A DNA stretch of 63,771 nucleotides from CAUZFZ01 sp963579025 (GCA_963579025.1 CAUZFZ010000043.1:1-63771); one strand, 5' to 3'; shown: positions 18,258 through 28,100, numbered from the stretch's first letter. Notes: generated by a model from the letters alone, not told the origin. Program-made: numbers and translations.

Positions 18258-20537
18258 ATGAATCCAATAACCCGATTAATCGTATTCACGCTGCTGTTTC
18301 CAGCCCTTCCCGCTTTCGCGGCCGACGTCCCGGCCGAACTCCCTGATCCAGACGGCAAGTCGGGCGTCGCGACAAAACCGGTCAAGGTCTACATCCTAGC
18401 CGGCCAATCCAACATGGTCGGTATGGGAAACCTCAGCGGGGCGAAGAACGTTTACGCAGGCATCTATCTCAGCTCGAATCCCGCCATCCCTGATGAGCCG
18501 CTTTCAATCTACCGCGTCGGCCATTACAGAACTTCGCCGCTCAAGGTCTACCTTCCGGACGGCACACCGACCAACAGACGTGTCACCAAAGGGCAATTCG
18601 AGGTACCGCACCACGGTGTCTATCGACTGCATTGCGGATTCCGCGAGAAATCTTTCGGGGTCATGCACGTCGACGGCAAAGAAGTCTACCGGCGCGCGCC
18701 TGGCGGCGATCCGGTCAAGCAGGATGTCACTCTCAAACCAGGCGTTCGCTATTCGTTCGAAATATTCGGCGTCGAGGACATTCCGCCGCGGTTCTGGATG
18801 GAGCAGACTAACCTGCCTGGCAATGGCGATCTCGACGCGGTTGCCAAACGAGAAGGAAAATTCCCGTGGCTTGTGGATGCTGATGGCAACTGGACCGTTC
18901 GCAATGACGTTTACTTCCAGGAAGCCCGGCTTGCGAAGGGCGGCAACGGCTCGCCACTGAGTGCCACCTCAAATGGCAAGTCCATCGGACCGGAACTCGG
19001 ATTCGGCCACGTGCTGGGTACATACCACGATGAGCAGGTTCTGCTGATCAAGACGGCTCAGGGAAATCGCTCGCTCGGATTTGATTTTCGTCCACCTTCG
19101 AGTGGTCGAACTGACCCGGACAACGAGTTCGAATCGATCGAATACAAACTGATGGTCGAGGGTGTGCGCAAGACACTCGACAACATCGATAAAGTCGTTC
19201 CGGGCTACAAAGGTCAAGGCTACGAGATCGCCGGCTTCACCTGGTTTCAGGGTCACAAAGACAGCGGCACCGAGCAGTCCATCTCGGAGTACGAGAATCA
19301 TCTCGTCAATCTGATCAACGATGTTCGCAAGGAATTCGAAAACCCGAAGCTGCCCGTCGTGGTCGCCACCGTCGGTTTCGGCGGACACAACATGCAGGAC
19401 AAGTTCCTGAGAATCCTGAATGCGCAAATGGCAGTCAGCAATGCGAAGCAGCATCCCGAGTATGCCGGAACAGTGGCGTCGGTCGACACGCGCGATTTCT
19501 GGCGAGAGGTGGACGAATCGCCGGCCAACCAGGACTACCATTACCACCGCAACGCCGAGACCTACATGCTGATCGGCGATGCCCTCGGTCGAGCGATGGT
19601 CGGACTGCTGGGTGGCAAAGCAGAACCCCTCCCGCAGGCTCCTCGGCCAAAGCGTGCCGACCAGCAGCAGACTAAGACACAGACAGCAGAGGCCCAGGTC
19701 GACGCAAGGGAGGCGCTGATTCCGATTGTCCTTGATGGCATTGCGGCGTCTTACATCCAGAATCCGCGGTACAGCGAGGCGCTGCGACAAGAGGCCGCCG
19801 GCGAGCGACCACAGCGAGCGAATCAGTTTCTGCGTGGAGCGATGTATGGACTCGTCAATTGTTACCGCGCCGTCTGGTACGACGAGTATGACTGGCGTCA
19901 ATTCGGACCGAATCTCGAACTTGTCAAGTGGGACTACTTCAGTTTCGATCCGCCAGAGACTCTGCCGTCCGACAAAGGCAACCGCTACCGGAAGGTGACG
20001 TACCCGAAAGGAATGGCGAACTGGGCCTCGCCCGACTTTGACGCCGCAAAGGCTGGTTGGAAGAAAGGACCGCAACCATTCGGGCAGATGGATGGCAGGC
20101 AGGCAGCGATCAATGAAGCCTGCGTCTCACCATTCTGCGCCTGCGGAGAGATGCCGCGAACTTTGTGGGAGAAGGAAGTTCTGCTGATGCGTGGCACCAT
20201 CGAGATACCGCCACTCAAAGTTGGCCACCGCTATCGCATCATGCTTGGCGGCGCCGGCCATGTGAATTCTGGCGAAGGCTATGCGATCTATGTCAACGGG
20301 AAGCTGTTGGCAGAATCCACTCGCGGCGTTGCAGTACGACAGGGCGGCCAGCCGCGTGGGGCTCACATCTACAAGGACTTCCTCGGTGAGTTCAAAGGCG
20401 GCAAGGTCACGATCGCGGCAACCAGTTTCCTGCGCTACAACCACCCGCGCATCAAACCGTATCCCCCACGTGGCCATCTCTGGCTGTGGATCCAGGAACA
20501 GAAGTTACCGCCATTGGTTGGGGCGATTGGTGAATAG
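18258..20537 (+). CDS. SGNH (sialate O-acetylesterase-type) hydrolase
   Basis: The protein has 759 residues with a signal peptide (cleavage near AFAADVP). The SGNH core opens with KVYILAGQSNMVGMG (nucleophile Ser51), has FTWFQGHKDS as the block III equivalent, and NQDYHYHRNAETYMLIG carrying the catalytic Asp/His pair. A beta insertion (about 80-200) separates the first two blocks. The C-terminal 250 or so residues match the C-terminal module of the preceding DUF6288 protein (LWEKEVLLMRGTIEIP, GHRYRIML, VTIAATSFLRY). It lies 122 bases downstream of that gene on the same strand, so an operon or closely co-regulated set is likely. The probable substrate is an acylated sugar; which one cannot be read from the sequence. 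Confidence 0.8.
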   Translation: MNPITRLIVFTLLFPALPAFAADVPAELPDPDGKSGVATKPVKVYILAGQSNMVGMGNLSGAKNVYAGIYLSSNPAIPDEPLSIYRVGHYRTSPLKVYLPDGTPTNRRVTKGQFEVPHHGVYRLHCGFREKSFGVMHVDGKEVYRRAPGGDPVKQDVTLKPGVRYSFEIFGVEDIPPRFWMEQTNLPGNGDLDAVAKREGKFPWLVDADGNWTVRNDVYFQEARLAKGGNGSPLSATSNGKSIGPELGFGHVLGTYHDEQVLLIKTAQGNRSLGFDFRPPSSGRTDPDNEFESIEYKLMVEGVRKTLDNIDKVVPGYKGQGYEIAGFTWFQGHKDSGTEQSISEYENHLVNLINDVRKEFENPKLPVVVATVGFGGHNMQDKFLRILNAQMAVSNAKQHPEYAGTVASVDTRDFWREVDESPANQDYHYHRNAETYMLIGDALGRAMVGLLGGKAEPLPQAPRPKRADQQQTKTQTAEAQVDAREALIPIVLDGIAASYIQNPRYSEALRQEAAGERPQRANQFLRGAMYGLVNCYRAVWYDEYDWRQFGPNLELVKWDYFSFDPPETLPSDKGNRYRKVTYPKGMANWASPDFDAAKAGWKKGPQPFGQMDGRQAAINEACVSPFCACGEMPRTLWEKEVLLMRGTIEIPPLKVGHRYRIMLGGAGHVNSGEGYAIYVNGKLLAESTRGVAVRQGGQPRGAHIYKDFLGEFKGGKVTIAATSFLRYNHPRIKPYPPRGHLWLWIQEQKLPPLVGAIGE

Positions 20538-20730
20538 CGATCGTGTTTGGTTTGTAGTTACAGGACGTGCGATCCTGCCCCATATTGACGTCACCCAGCT
20601 GGCACGAGTGCCTGTCGTTCGCCAACCTGGAAAGTGACGAGCAAACGAGTCCCGCAATTCAGTCGCGAAGATGTGAGGAGTTCACCAATCCCTGGCTGAC
20701 GCTCTGATCATGCCACGGCTCGTAATTCCG

Positions 20731-20832
20731 GGTCAGTTCGCCGGATGCAGTGGTTGCGTCAATGGCTCCATCGCAGATCGACTTGCAGTCGATGTCCGTT
20801 TCTCTCAGTTGCTCAACCAGGGTTGCGAGATG
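20731..20832 (-). pseudogene. Serine recombinase (resolvase) fragment
   Basis: The minus-strand frame reads HLATLVEQLRETDIDCKSI, then CDGAIDATTASGELT. This matches the segment of resolvase/invertase catalytic domains just before the E helix (TELHERGIxFxSLxExIDTTTxxGxL). Neither the catalytic serine region upstream nor the FERxxI helix downstream is present. It is in a different frame from, and overlaps the last bases of, the truncated tyrosine recombinase, so two elements have been joined here. Confidence 0.6.
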
Positions 20833-21515
20833 AACCGCAGTTCGACCAACACACGCCGCAGTTCCCCCTGCACGGTCGATTCGTGCATCGTCTGCCGCGT
20901 GCCGACGATCACGTCGCCCCGCTGAGTTGTCTTTGGGAACAGCAGAGTCGGGTGTTGATGTGTCTTCCAGTAGTCGCGCAGCACGTCGAGTGTCGTCGCC
21001 GGCAACGGCACAAACCGGTCCTTCGCACCCTTGCCGCGGTGAATATGCAGTCGCATCCGCTGCGAGTCGACATCGCCCACCTGCAGCGACAGAGCTTCAT
21101 TCAGCCACAGACCGCACGAATACACCGTCCAGAAGTACGCCCGGAACCGTTCCTTGCGAATGGTCCCCATGATCCGCCGCACTTCGTCGCGGGTCAGGAC
21201 ACTCGGCAGTCGGGTCTCTTGGGAGATACGGAACTTGTCCAGGACGGTCCATGACCGGGGACACGTCTGCCGATAGAAGAACCGCAGCCCGCCAATGGCG
21301 ATCTTCAGCGTTCCCGCAGCCGCGCGTTTCTCCGTGCGCAGCCACAGCAGATACTCCCTGACCTGTTGTTCGCTCAGCGAACCGGGGCTCGTCCCGTTGT
21401 AGAACCTGCTGAGCTGCCGGACCGCCCGCAGATACGCTTCCTGAGTCCGCTCAGCCAGCCCCGCCACCACAAGATCCCCCAGCATGCTCTCGTGCCATGT
21501 GCCTTGATCACTCAT
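20805..21515 (-). pseudogene. Tyrosine recombinase, 3'-truncated
   Basis: There are 236 residues from an ATG at 21515. The N-terminal core-binding (SAM-like) domain is intact (LAERTQEAYLRAVRQLSRFY, then VREYLLWLRTEK). The catalytic domain begins normally with LPSVLTRDEVRRIM and RAYFWTVYSCGLWLNEALSL. In the canonical family the last motif is CGLRxxEAL; here the catalytic Arg position reads Trp (GLWLNEA), so even the first catalytic residue appears lost. The protein stops before the HxLRH box and the nucleophilic Tyr, where the frame collides with resolvase DNA. It resembles the integrases that accompany IS91-type transposons. It should be inactive. Confidence 0.75.
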
Positions 21516-21736
21516 TGCGTTGTCCTTCCGGAAAGAGAAAAGAGATTCCGGAAGTACTTTGCTACACACTCGCGCTGATCAACCCGTGATACCACCACAC
21601 ACGCACACTACGATCCTCCCGTCGCGAAGCGGCTTCCTTGAACCATCGCATGCACCGGAGCGGCGGTGGCCAGCGGATTCTGAAATCAAAGCCAACTCCC
21701 GCCGCCCGGTGATGCGGGTCGTTATGTGGCACTGCA

Positions 21737-22252
21737 ATGCGTAACTTATGGGCCACGTTACATGACCTTTTCGACACCGACGACGGTTCATTGCCAGATA
21801 TTTTCATCGAGAACCTAACCGGTGATCAGGTTTCTGAAATCTACAGGTGGGTTCGGTCGAAGTGTGGCGTCTACTCCGATGAGTGGAATCCCACGTTCTG
21901 GGATCGCGTCGATGAACAAGACGTACCAGTCACTTCGGTCGATGACCCTGCAAGTTTGGTCGTGAATGGTCGCGCCGAGTCGTTTCGGCATGGCTTAAGC
22001 GAAGTATCTTCAGGTGGCGTTGTTGTTCCGTCTCTCACAATTGTCGTCTGGCCCAACTCAATCGAATTTGACTACAGAATGGGACCCGAGTGGGGGCCGA
22101 CACAACTGGACGCTTTGTTCGACTTTCTTTGGGGCGTCCAACAACTGGCTTCTACTGCTACAATTAGTCATTCGTTTGAGGGATGCTCCGATCGCTCGAC
22201 ATCATTCGCTGACGCATGGAACAGATACAAAGTTGAAAAGAGCGCCACATAA
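21737..22252 (+). CDS. Hypothetical protein, 171 aa
   Basis: I do not recognise this protein. It is acidic and mixed alpha/beta, with two tryptophan-rich parts (IYRWVRSKCGVYSDEWNPTF and GPEWGPTQLDALFDFLWG) and a central beta segment (GGVVVPSLTIVVWPNSIEFD). There is no signal peptide or membrane segment. It stands alone among mobile-element remnants, and its stop codon touches the 3' end of a group II intron fragment on the opposite strand. Size, acidity and context would fit an accessory or immunity-type gene, but that is only inference. Confidence 0.6.
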   Translation: MRNLWATLHDLFDTDDGSLPDIFIENLTGDQVSEIYRWVRSKCGVYSDEWNPTFWDRVDEQDVPVTSVDDPASLVVNGRAESFRHGLSEVSSGGVVVPSLTIVVWPNSIEFDYRMGPEWGPTQLDALFDFLWGVQQLASTATISHSFEGCSDRSTSFADAWNRYKVEKSAT

Positions 22253-22890
22253 ATCGGGTAAGGGCGACCATCTCTGGCCGCCCTCCCCACACCACCTGGC
22301 ATGCGGGTCCGCACCAGGCGGTTCAACCCGGCTTTGAATTTGCCAAACGGGAGCAAGTAACGCCCAGAGACTCTTCAGGCTCAGCAGTCCCTGCTCCTGC
22401 AGCCACTTGTTCGTCATTCCAACACCACTGGCAATGGTCTTTGCCATACGCCAGTAGCCCTTGCGGCTCTTCCCGTGACGGATCGCCTGACGACGCGATA
22501 CGCCTAACGCATTAACTCCCGGCTCCGCGTGCGCGGGTAGCGCCAGCGTTTCCAGTAGCACATGCGAATTCGACGCCGAATCCACTGATCGAGCTTGTCG
22601 AACAGTTTCAGTTGCGCGCCCAGACCAAAGTAACCTGCCCAGCCACGGAAATAACTCCGCAGCTCGCTCAGTCGACGCTCCATCGAGACTCCCCAGCTAC
22701 GGCCGGTGAGTTCTCTGATGCGACGCTCGAACTTCGACACGTTCTTCGACGACACGTTGATAGTCGCCCTGCGGCCCACGAACACGAAGCCGAGGAACTC
22801 GACCCCATCCGCGTCGACCACACGGATCTTCTCCTGATTCACGACAAGGCGAAGATGATCGGTCAGATACACAAATACGCGCTGTTACGG
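22253..22890 (-). mobile_element. 3' fragment of a group II intron with maturase
   Basis: On the minus strand the end of a group II intron reverse transcriptase/maturase is visible: YLTDHLRLVVNQEK, VEFLGFVFVGRRATINVSSK, LSELRSYFRGWAGYFG, WIRRRIRMCYWKRWRYPRTR. A shift near 22525 is followed in the next frame by AIRHGKSRKGYWRMAKTIAS and MTNKWLQEQGLLSLKSLWAL. Reverse-transcriptase motifs, including YADD, are absent: the frame breaks at about 22890. Downstream, 22289-22325 folds like domain V (GAACCGCCTGG, then TGCGGACCCGCA, then CCAGGTGG), and 22261-22284 forms a second hairpin like domain VI. The intron end would be ACCCGAT at 22253. The element is 5'-truncated and frameshifted, hence immobile. 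Confidence 0.8.
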
Positions 22891-23566
22891 TGGCTGGAGC
22901 AACACACGCATGCGGGACTACCTAGCCCGCTGCCGCTAGCTGCTGCCTGAGGGCGACACACACTCCGCGGCCCTGCCTAACTCCGACCTCGACCTCAGTG
23001 CGGAGCCGGACACAGACAACACCGGCGTGGGCCTGTGCTGTCCGCACTGTGAAGGACCATTGCGTCTGGTGTCGTCGCAGCATTCCCCCGAGCTGGCGTG
23101 ACGTCCTGAACGGCCCGCACCGTCCTCCGTGGTACACCCGCGGCAGTCCCCAAAAACGTCCCGCCCGGACGGGCGATGAGTTCCCGACCATGACCATCGA
23201 CCCGCCCGCAGTTCAAGGTCCACCGCTACTCGCGTCCCGCCCGACCGCTGAGCGATCGACTGCTGCTGCGCCCACGCCGCACCACAACCCCGCAAGACGC
23301 CCGGCAACCCCACCCGCGAAAACCGTTCCCGACCCAGCGGGCCGACAAAATCGGCACCACTCCGGCAAGCGTTCCGCGAGCTCAGTGAAATGAACACATG
23401 ACACGGTCTACCTGAGACAGTAGTCTGCTGAGATGCGGATCAGAAACCTGCATTGAAACCGCAAGGGCCAACCGCCCGCGAAGCGGAAAAGTTCAACGCA
23501 CGATCTATCCGTCGACATCCATGTCAACGGATAGATCGCAATTCGTAAGGCTGCAGGGGACACATA
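22891..23566. other. Gap with a transposase-tail remnant
   Basis: At 23036-23150 on the plus strand, one frame gives a zinc-ribbon half LCCPHCEGPLRLV and the next frame continues IPPSWRDVLNGPHRPPWYTR. Together they resemble the C-terminal tail of IS91-type transposases, split by a frameshift. The rest of the stretch has no protein-like frame. Close to the start of the following gene there is AGGGGA at 23556-23561 acting as its ribosome binding site. Confidence 0.45.
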
Positions 23567-24562
23567 GTGAGGAAAACACTGCTCACCTCAGACCAGCATG
23601 CGGAGATCGTTGCGAAATTTGCTCGCGACAGGTCGAATTATCAGCGGCTGGTCGACGAAGTTATATACTCGCTGTCGTCTCGGCTTTCAGATACGGGAAT
23701 AGAGCCCGCTGCACTATCGGGGCGTGCCAAGACGGTTGACAGTGTTGCGGAAAAGCTGTCTCGCAAGTCATACACCGACCCGTTCATTGAGATTCCCGAC
23801 TTCGCTGGCGTCCGCGTTGTATGCCTCTTTGAAGCTGACGTCAGTCATGTCGGGAGAATCGTTGAAAACGTCTTCGACGTGATTGAGCGTGTCGACAAGT
23901 TGGAAGGCCTTGGTGCTGATCGGATGGGATACCAAGGGACGCACTTTGTGGTTTCTCTCGGCACGGACTTTGCCGGGCCACGTTATGACCAATTGCAAGA
24001 ACTGCTCTGCGAGATTCAAGTTCGAACAGTTCTCCAAGACGCATGGGCACTCATCAGCCATAAACTTGTCTACAAGCATGAATCCGCCATTCCGGTCTTG
24101 ATGCGGCGAAGCCTCAATAACGTCGCCTCTCTTCTCGAAGTTGCCCAAAGCGTATTCGACACAGTCCAAGACCAACGGAAAGAATACGTCGCCGACATTC
24201 ATGACAAAGAAAGTGTTCCAGAAGAATTCTTGGCACAGTCCATCGACTTCGACACACTTACTGCCTACACGCGGCGACGATACCCTGATCTTCCGATTTC
24301 TGAACTCTGGCAAAGCCAGTTGATTCGCGACATAAATCGTACGCGATATCGGACGCTGACCGACATAGAATCAGTAATACGTCGCGCGGAAGACGCAGTG
24401 CACGACTACGCTCAAGAGGTTCCAGAGGTTTTCAAGACCGGAACGGACTTCATCACAAAAAGTCTCAGCTTTGTCGATCCTGACTTTCTTGAATGTCACC
24501 CTGTGAGCGAGACGACGCGGCAGGCAGCACAAAGATTGAAACACAAAGTGAAGGCAGCCTAA
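23567..24562 (+). CDS. RelA/SpoT-domain protein (small alarmone synthetase-like)
   Basis: The protein has 331 residues. The synthetase fold signature is present: GRAKTVDSVAEKL (Arg53, Lys55, Ser59, Lys63), then IPDFAGVRVVCLFEADV (Asp78, Arg83), then MGYQGTHFVV (Tyr122, which stacks guanine in the family, and His126), then LCEIQVRTVLQDAWALISHK (Glu149, Gln151, Arg153, Trp160, His165). There is no N-terminal HD hydrolase domain and no TGS/ACT regulatory domain. About 150 mostly helical residues follow the synthetase domain. It starts with GTG, with AGGGGA a few bases upstream. Known relatives make (p)ppGpp or ppApp, or pyrophosphorylate tRNA (toxSAS). Its location amid mobile-element debris favours an accessory or defence role over the housekeeping stringent response. 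Confidence 0.8.
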   Translation: MRKTLLTSDQHAEIVAKFARDRSNYQRLVDEVIYSLSSRLSDTGIEPAALSGRAKTVDSVAEKLSRKSYTDPFIEIPDFAGVRVVCLFEADVSHVGRIVENVFDVIERVDKLEGLGADRMGYQGTHFVVSLGTDFAGPRYDQLQELLCEIQVRTVLQDAWALISHKLVYKHESAIPVLMRRSLNNVASLLEVAQSVFDTVQDQRKEYVADIHDKESVPEEFLAQSIDFDTLTAYTRRRYPDLPISELWQSQLIRDINRTRYRTLTDIESVIRRAEDAVHDYAQEVPEVFKTGTDFITKSLSFVDPDFLECHPVSETTRQAAQRLKHKVKAA

Positions 24563-24623
24563 CTCCAGTGGATTAGAAACTCGTGAGGCGCAGCCGAGCC
24601 GAGTTCTAATCTTTTGTTCGAGA

Positions 24624-24650
24624 AGCCCGGGCTCTGTGCTCGGGCTTTTT
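24624..24650 (+). terminator. Rho-independent terminator of the RelA/SpoT-like gene
   Basis: A hairpin AGCCCG ... CGGGCT is followed directly by TTTTT, about 60 bases after the stop codon of the RelA/SpoT-like gene. The loop is 11 bases. It suggests the gene is a single transcription unit. Confidence 0.75.
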
Positions 24651-24808
24651 CATGCGAGGTGTGAGGATTGTTGGTGAAATGAGCGCTGCAACGCTGTGTG
24701 TCGTGTCGACGTGTTGCGGATGGTATTGGGTGGGCTCGGCGCGGACCGCAGGCGGGCTCGCTGTTGGTGGGTTTCAGAAACGAGTGGGCTGATTTACGGG
24801 GCTGGGAT

Positions 24809-25009
24809 TCAGTGGTGTGTCAGCGGCGGCGGGCGGATTCGGTGGAAACTCTGGAAGACCAGTCTGCCTCCGCAGATCGGGCAGCGTGTTCCTTCGTCTT
24901 CAGTCGGGCGCAGAGCCGGGACCGGCCAGTCTTCCAGTTCCGGTTCGATGTCCCGCAGCGATTCCAGGATCGCGGCACGCAGACGATCGAGGTCGAGCGT
25001 TGGCGCAGC
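24809..25009 (-). pseudogene. Zinc-ribbon C-terminal fragment, probably transposase-derived
   Basis: The minus-strand frame gives AAPTLDLDRLRAAILESLRD, then IEPELEDWPVPALRPTEDEG, then TRCPICGGRLVFQSFHRIRP and ends PPPLTHH at a TGA. Upstream the frame is closed by TAA, so only the tail of a gene remains. The single CxxC pair with GG resembles zinc-ribbon tails of transposases. I cannot name the family. The rest of 24563-25106 holds no convincing gene besides the terminator. Confidence 0.4.
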
Positions 25010-25106
25010 CGACCGTTGTTATGCTGCGGCTGGAAGCTCCAGCCACCACCACGCTGACCGCTCGCCTGCACACGACCTTGCGGCACTTCGACGGCGTCGC
25101 AGATGG

Positions 25107-28100
25107 CTACTTGCTCGTCCGCTGACCGGCTTTGGCAATCTCTTCGAAGTACAGCTTGATTAGTTTTGCGTAGTCGCCGTTGGCTTTGCGCTGGGCGGAT
25201 TGCAGGATTTCTGTTTTCAACTTGCCGGGTAGTTTGCCCCAGTTTCGCATGGCTTGTGCCTGCAACTGTTGCTGCAGGGGGCTCAGGTCGCCGCCTTCTG
25301 AAGAGTTGCCCTCGCCGCCACCGGGACTGGTGGAATTGGCGTTGCCCGGGGTACTGCGATTCGGCTGTTGTCCGTTGCCGGTCATCTCCTGTGCGGCCTG
25401 CTGCAGAGCCTGGGCAGCCTGCTGCAATGACTGGGCTGCCTGCGCGAGGGCACTGCTTTGGCTCTGACCATTCGATCCGCCCTCCCCGCCGGTGCTTTCG
25501 CCGCCGGCCGGTTGTGAACCGGTCGGAGCGCCGGGCTGCTCTCCACCCGGCTGACTGCCTGAGGATTCGCTTCCAGACGGCGGACTCTGACTTCCGTCGC
25601 TGGGAGATTGCGGTCCTGCGGGAGGCTGATTTGAACCACCGCCACTGGGGGTTCCACCGCTCGACTGCGTGCCATTCCCGGCGAGACTGCCCTGCGATGG
25701 AGTACCGGATGACGACGTGCCACCGGGTTCCTGCGCGAGCGGCTGACCGCTGTCGACTGGAGCACCGGACTCGCCATTCTGCGATGGGGCGACCTGGCCG
25801 AACTGCTGTTGAGCCGCCTGCAACTGACGCATCGCTTCAGCGACCTGTGACGCCAGTTCTCCCGGCACGGGAGATGGCTGATCCGATTGGCCGGCCGGAC
25901 CTGCCTGGCCCGCCTGTTGTGCGGCCTGCTGAAAGGCCTCGGCCGCCTGCTGAGCTGCCTGAGCGGCGTCTCCCTGATTGCCAGCGCCGGCCTGCATACT
26001 TTGAGCCGACTGCTGTGCGGCCGCCTGTCCCTGTTGCGCCGCCTGCTGCGCTGCTGCGGCGTTTTCTCCCTGCGACTGCAGACCCAGCGGCTCCTGTCCG
26101 AGGACCTGTCCCAGTTCTTCAAATGCCTCAGCCAGTTGAGCGGCCTCGTCCGCGAATTGCTGCTGCCGCTGTTGCCGGGCGGCCGCAAGTTGTTCGGCGT
26201 CGTTGGCGACGGCTTCAAATCCCTCGGCCAGTTGCTGCTGTTGAGCGGCCAGCTCCTGGGCTTGCCGGGCCATCCCGGGGGCCTCTTCGGCTAACGCTCC
26301 AGCCGCCGCTTCCGCTGCCTGAGCCGCCTGGCCAGCCTGCTGAGCTGCCTGTTCCGCTTGAGCACCCTGGGCACTCGCGGCAGCCTGCTGGCCACCCTGC
26401 GCAGCTTCGGCTGCTGCCTGCGCCGCAGGCGAGTCAGCGCCGAGCTGTTCGGCCGCGTCGAGCGCCATCTGTGCGGTTTCCGCCGCGAGTTCCTGCTGCT
26501 GAGCGAGTAGTTGTTCGAGCCCCGGCTGTTGACCGGGTTGTTCTCCCGGCTGCTGGCCTGCGGGTTGTCCGCCCGGTTGCTGTTCTCCGGGTTGCTCGCC
26601 GGCGGGTTGCTGACCACCCGGCTGCTCACCCTCAGGACTGCCGCCGGGTGGACTTCCCGGTTGGCCTGATTCCCCGGGCTGTGCTCCGACTTCCCCACCT
26701 GCGGGTTGAGGTCCCGCTTCACCGCCGACCGGCGGTGAGCCGGCTTCGGCACCTGCCGGTGGAGAACCTGGTTCGGCCCCAGGCTGGCCGGCCGGTTGCT
26801 CTTGCCCGGCTGGTCCGGACGGCTCATCTCCGCCGGGCTCATTGGCCGGTTGTCCCTGTTCAGCCGGAGCAGTTCCGGCATCTCCAGGAGCCTGCGACAG
26901 TCCGATTAAGGCTTGTTCGAGCTGTTGTTGGAATTCGGCCAGCTCGGCGGCTTCGGCGGCCAGTTGGGCGGATTCCTGATTCGGCTGTCCCGTTGGCTGT
27001 TCACCAGGTTGTCCCGGCTCCGCTCCCGGTTGTTGTCCTGCCGGTTCGGCTCCAGGTTGTCCGGGTTCTCCACCGCCGGGGGGCGTGCCTGGTTCCGCGC
27101 CAGCGGGGGCCGCAGGTTCGGGAGCGGTGGGTGTGCCAGGTCCGGCTCCGGCTGGCTCACCACCGAGCTGCTGGCCAGGTTCGGCCTGAGCAATCTGTTC
27201 GCCGGGCGGCTGACCAGGCTGCTGAGTCTCGGCCAGGGCTTCGGCTTCGCGGGCCAGATTCTGCAACGCCTGCTCGGCTTCACGCTGTGCTGCCAGAGCC
27301 TCACCAAGATCACCGTTTTCCAACGCCTCTTCCGCCTGGGCCAGTTGCTGCAGCGCTTCGGCTCGCTGCAAAGCTCCAATGTCCAGGGGGAGTTCCGCGG
27401 CCTGTTCGTTCAATTCGGCCTGTTGCTCGGCCAGTTCCTGCGCCGCTTCCTGAGCACCGATCGGCGCGTCTGGCTGTGCTCCGTCCGGAGCCGGTTGATC
27501 CGCTGGCTGCGCCTGACCGGGCGGCGCGGCGTCCTGGTTCTGCGGGTTGAATTCCTCGTCGAGCTGAGCAACTTCGTCACCCAGGTTTTCTTGCTGTCGG
27601 GCAAGATCACGGGCCATCTCGGCGACCTGCTGTGGTTCCGGCTCGGGTTCACCGAGCAGCTCGGCCAGTTGCTGCGCCAGATCACCATTCTCAGGATCGG
27701 CCTCCTCGTTGGCTGCGACGGCGGCTTGCTGGGGAGGCTCGATCTTAAGGTCGCGTTCCAGATTTTGCAGCGCCTCGGCAGCATCCTGCTGCGCCTGTGC
27801 ATTCTGCGCAAGCATGTCGCGCAACTGATCACCAAGGTCGACATCGCCAGCCTCGGCCTGCGCCAGTTTCTCGCCGAGGTCTTCCTGCTTCTGCTGCGCG
27901 GCCTTGAGCTGCTGCAACGTTTCGAGCTTCTCTTCCTGGGCCGCGTCACCGGGACGCAACCGTTCGAGCTGATCAACCGCGTCGGCCAGTTGTTCGGCCG
28001 CGGCCTGATTCGGAGCAGCCGCGGCTTCACCCGCCTCGGCCTGTTCGGTCGCCTGCTCGGCCGCCTGTTGCTGCTGCTGCGCAAGCTGTTCCAGCAACTC

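Noticed and set aside
22261..22284. Terminator hairpin for the 171-aa gene
   Set aside because: It lacks a T tract and fits better as domain VI of the group II intron fragment.
22998..23393. 131-codon plus-strand frame as a full gene
   Set aside because: Only a short internal part resembles a transposase tail, and the zinc-ribbon half lies in another frame; treated as a remnant.
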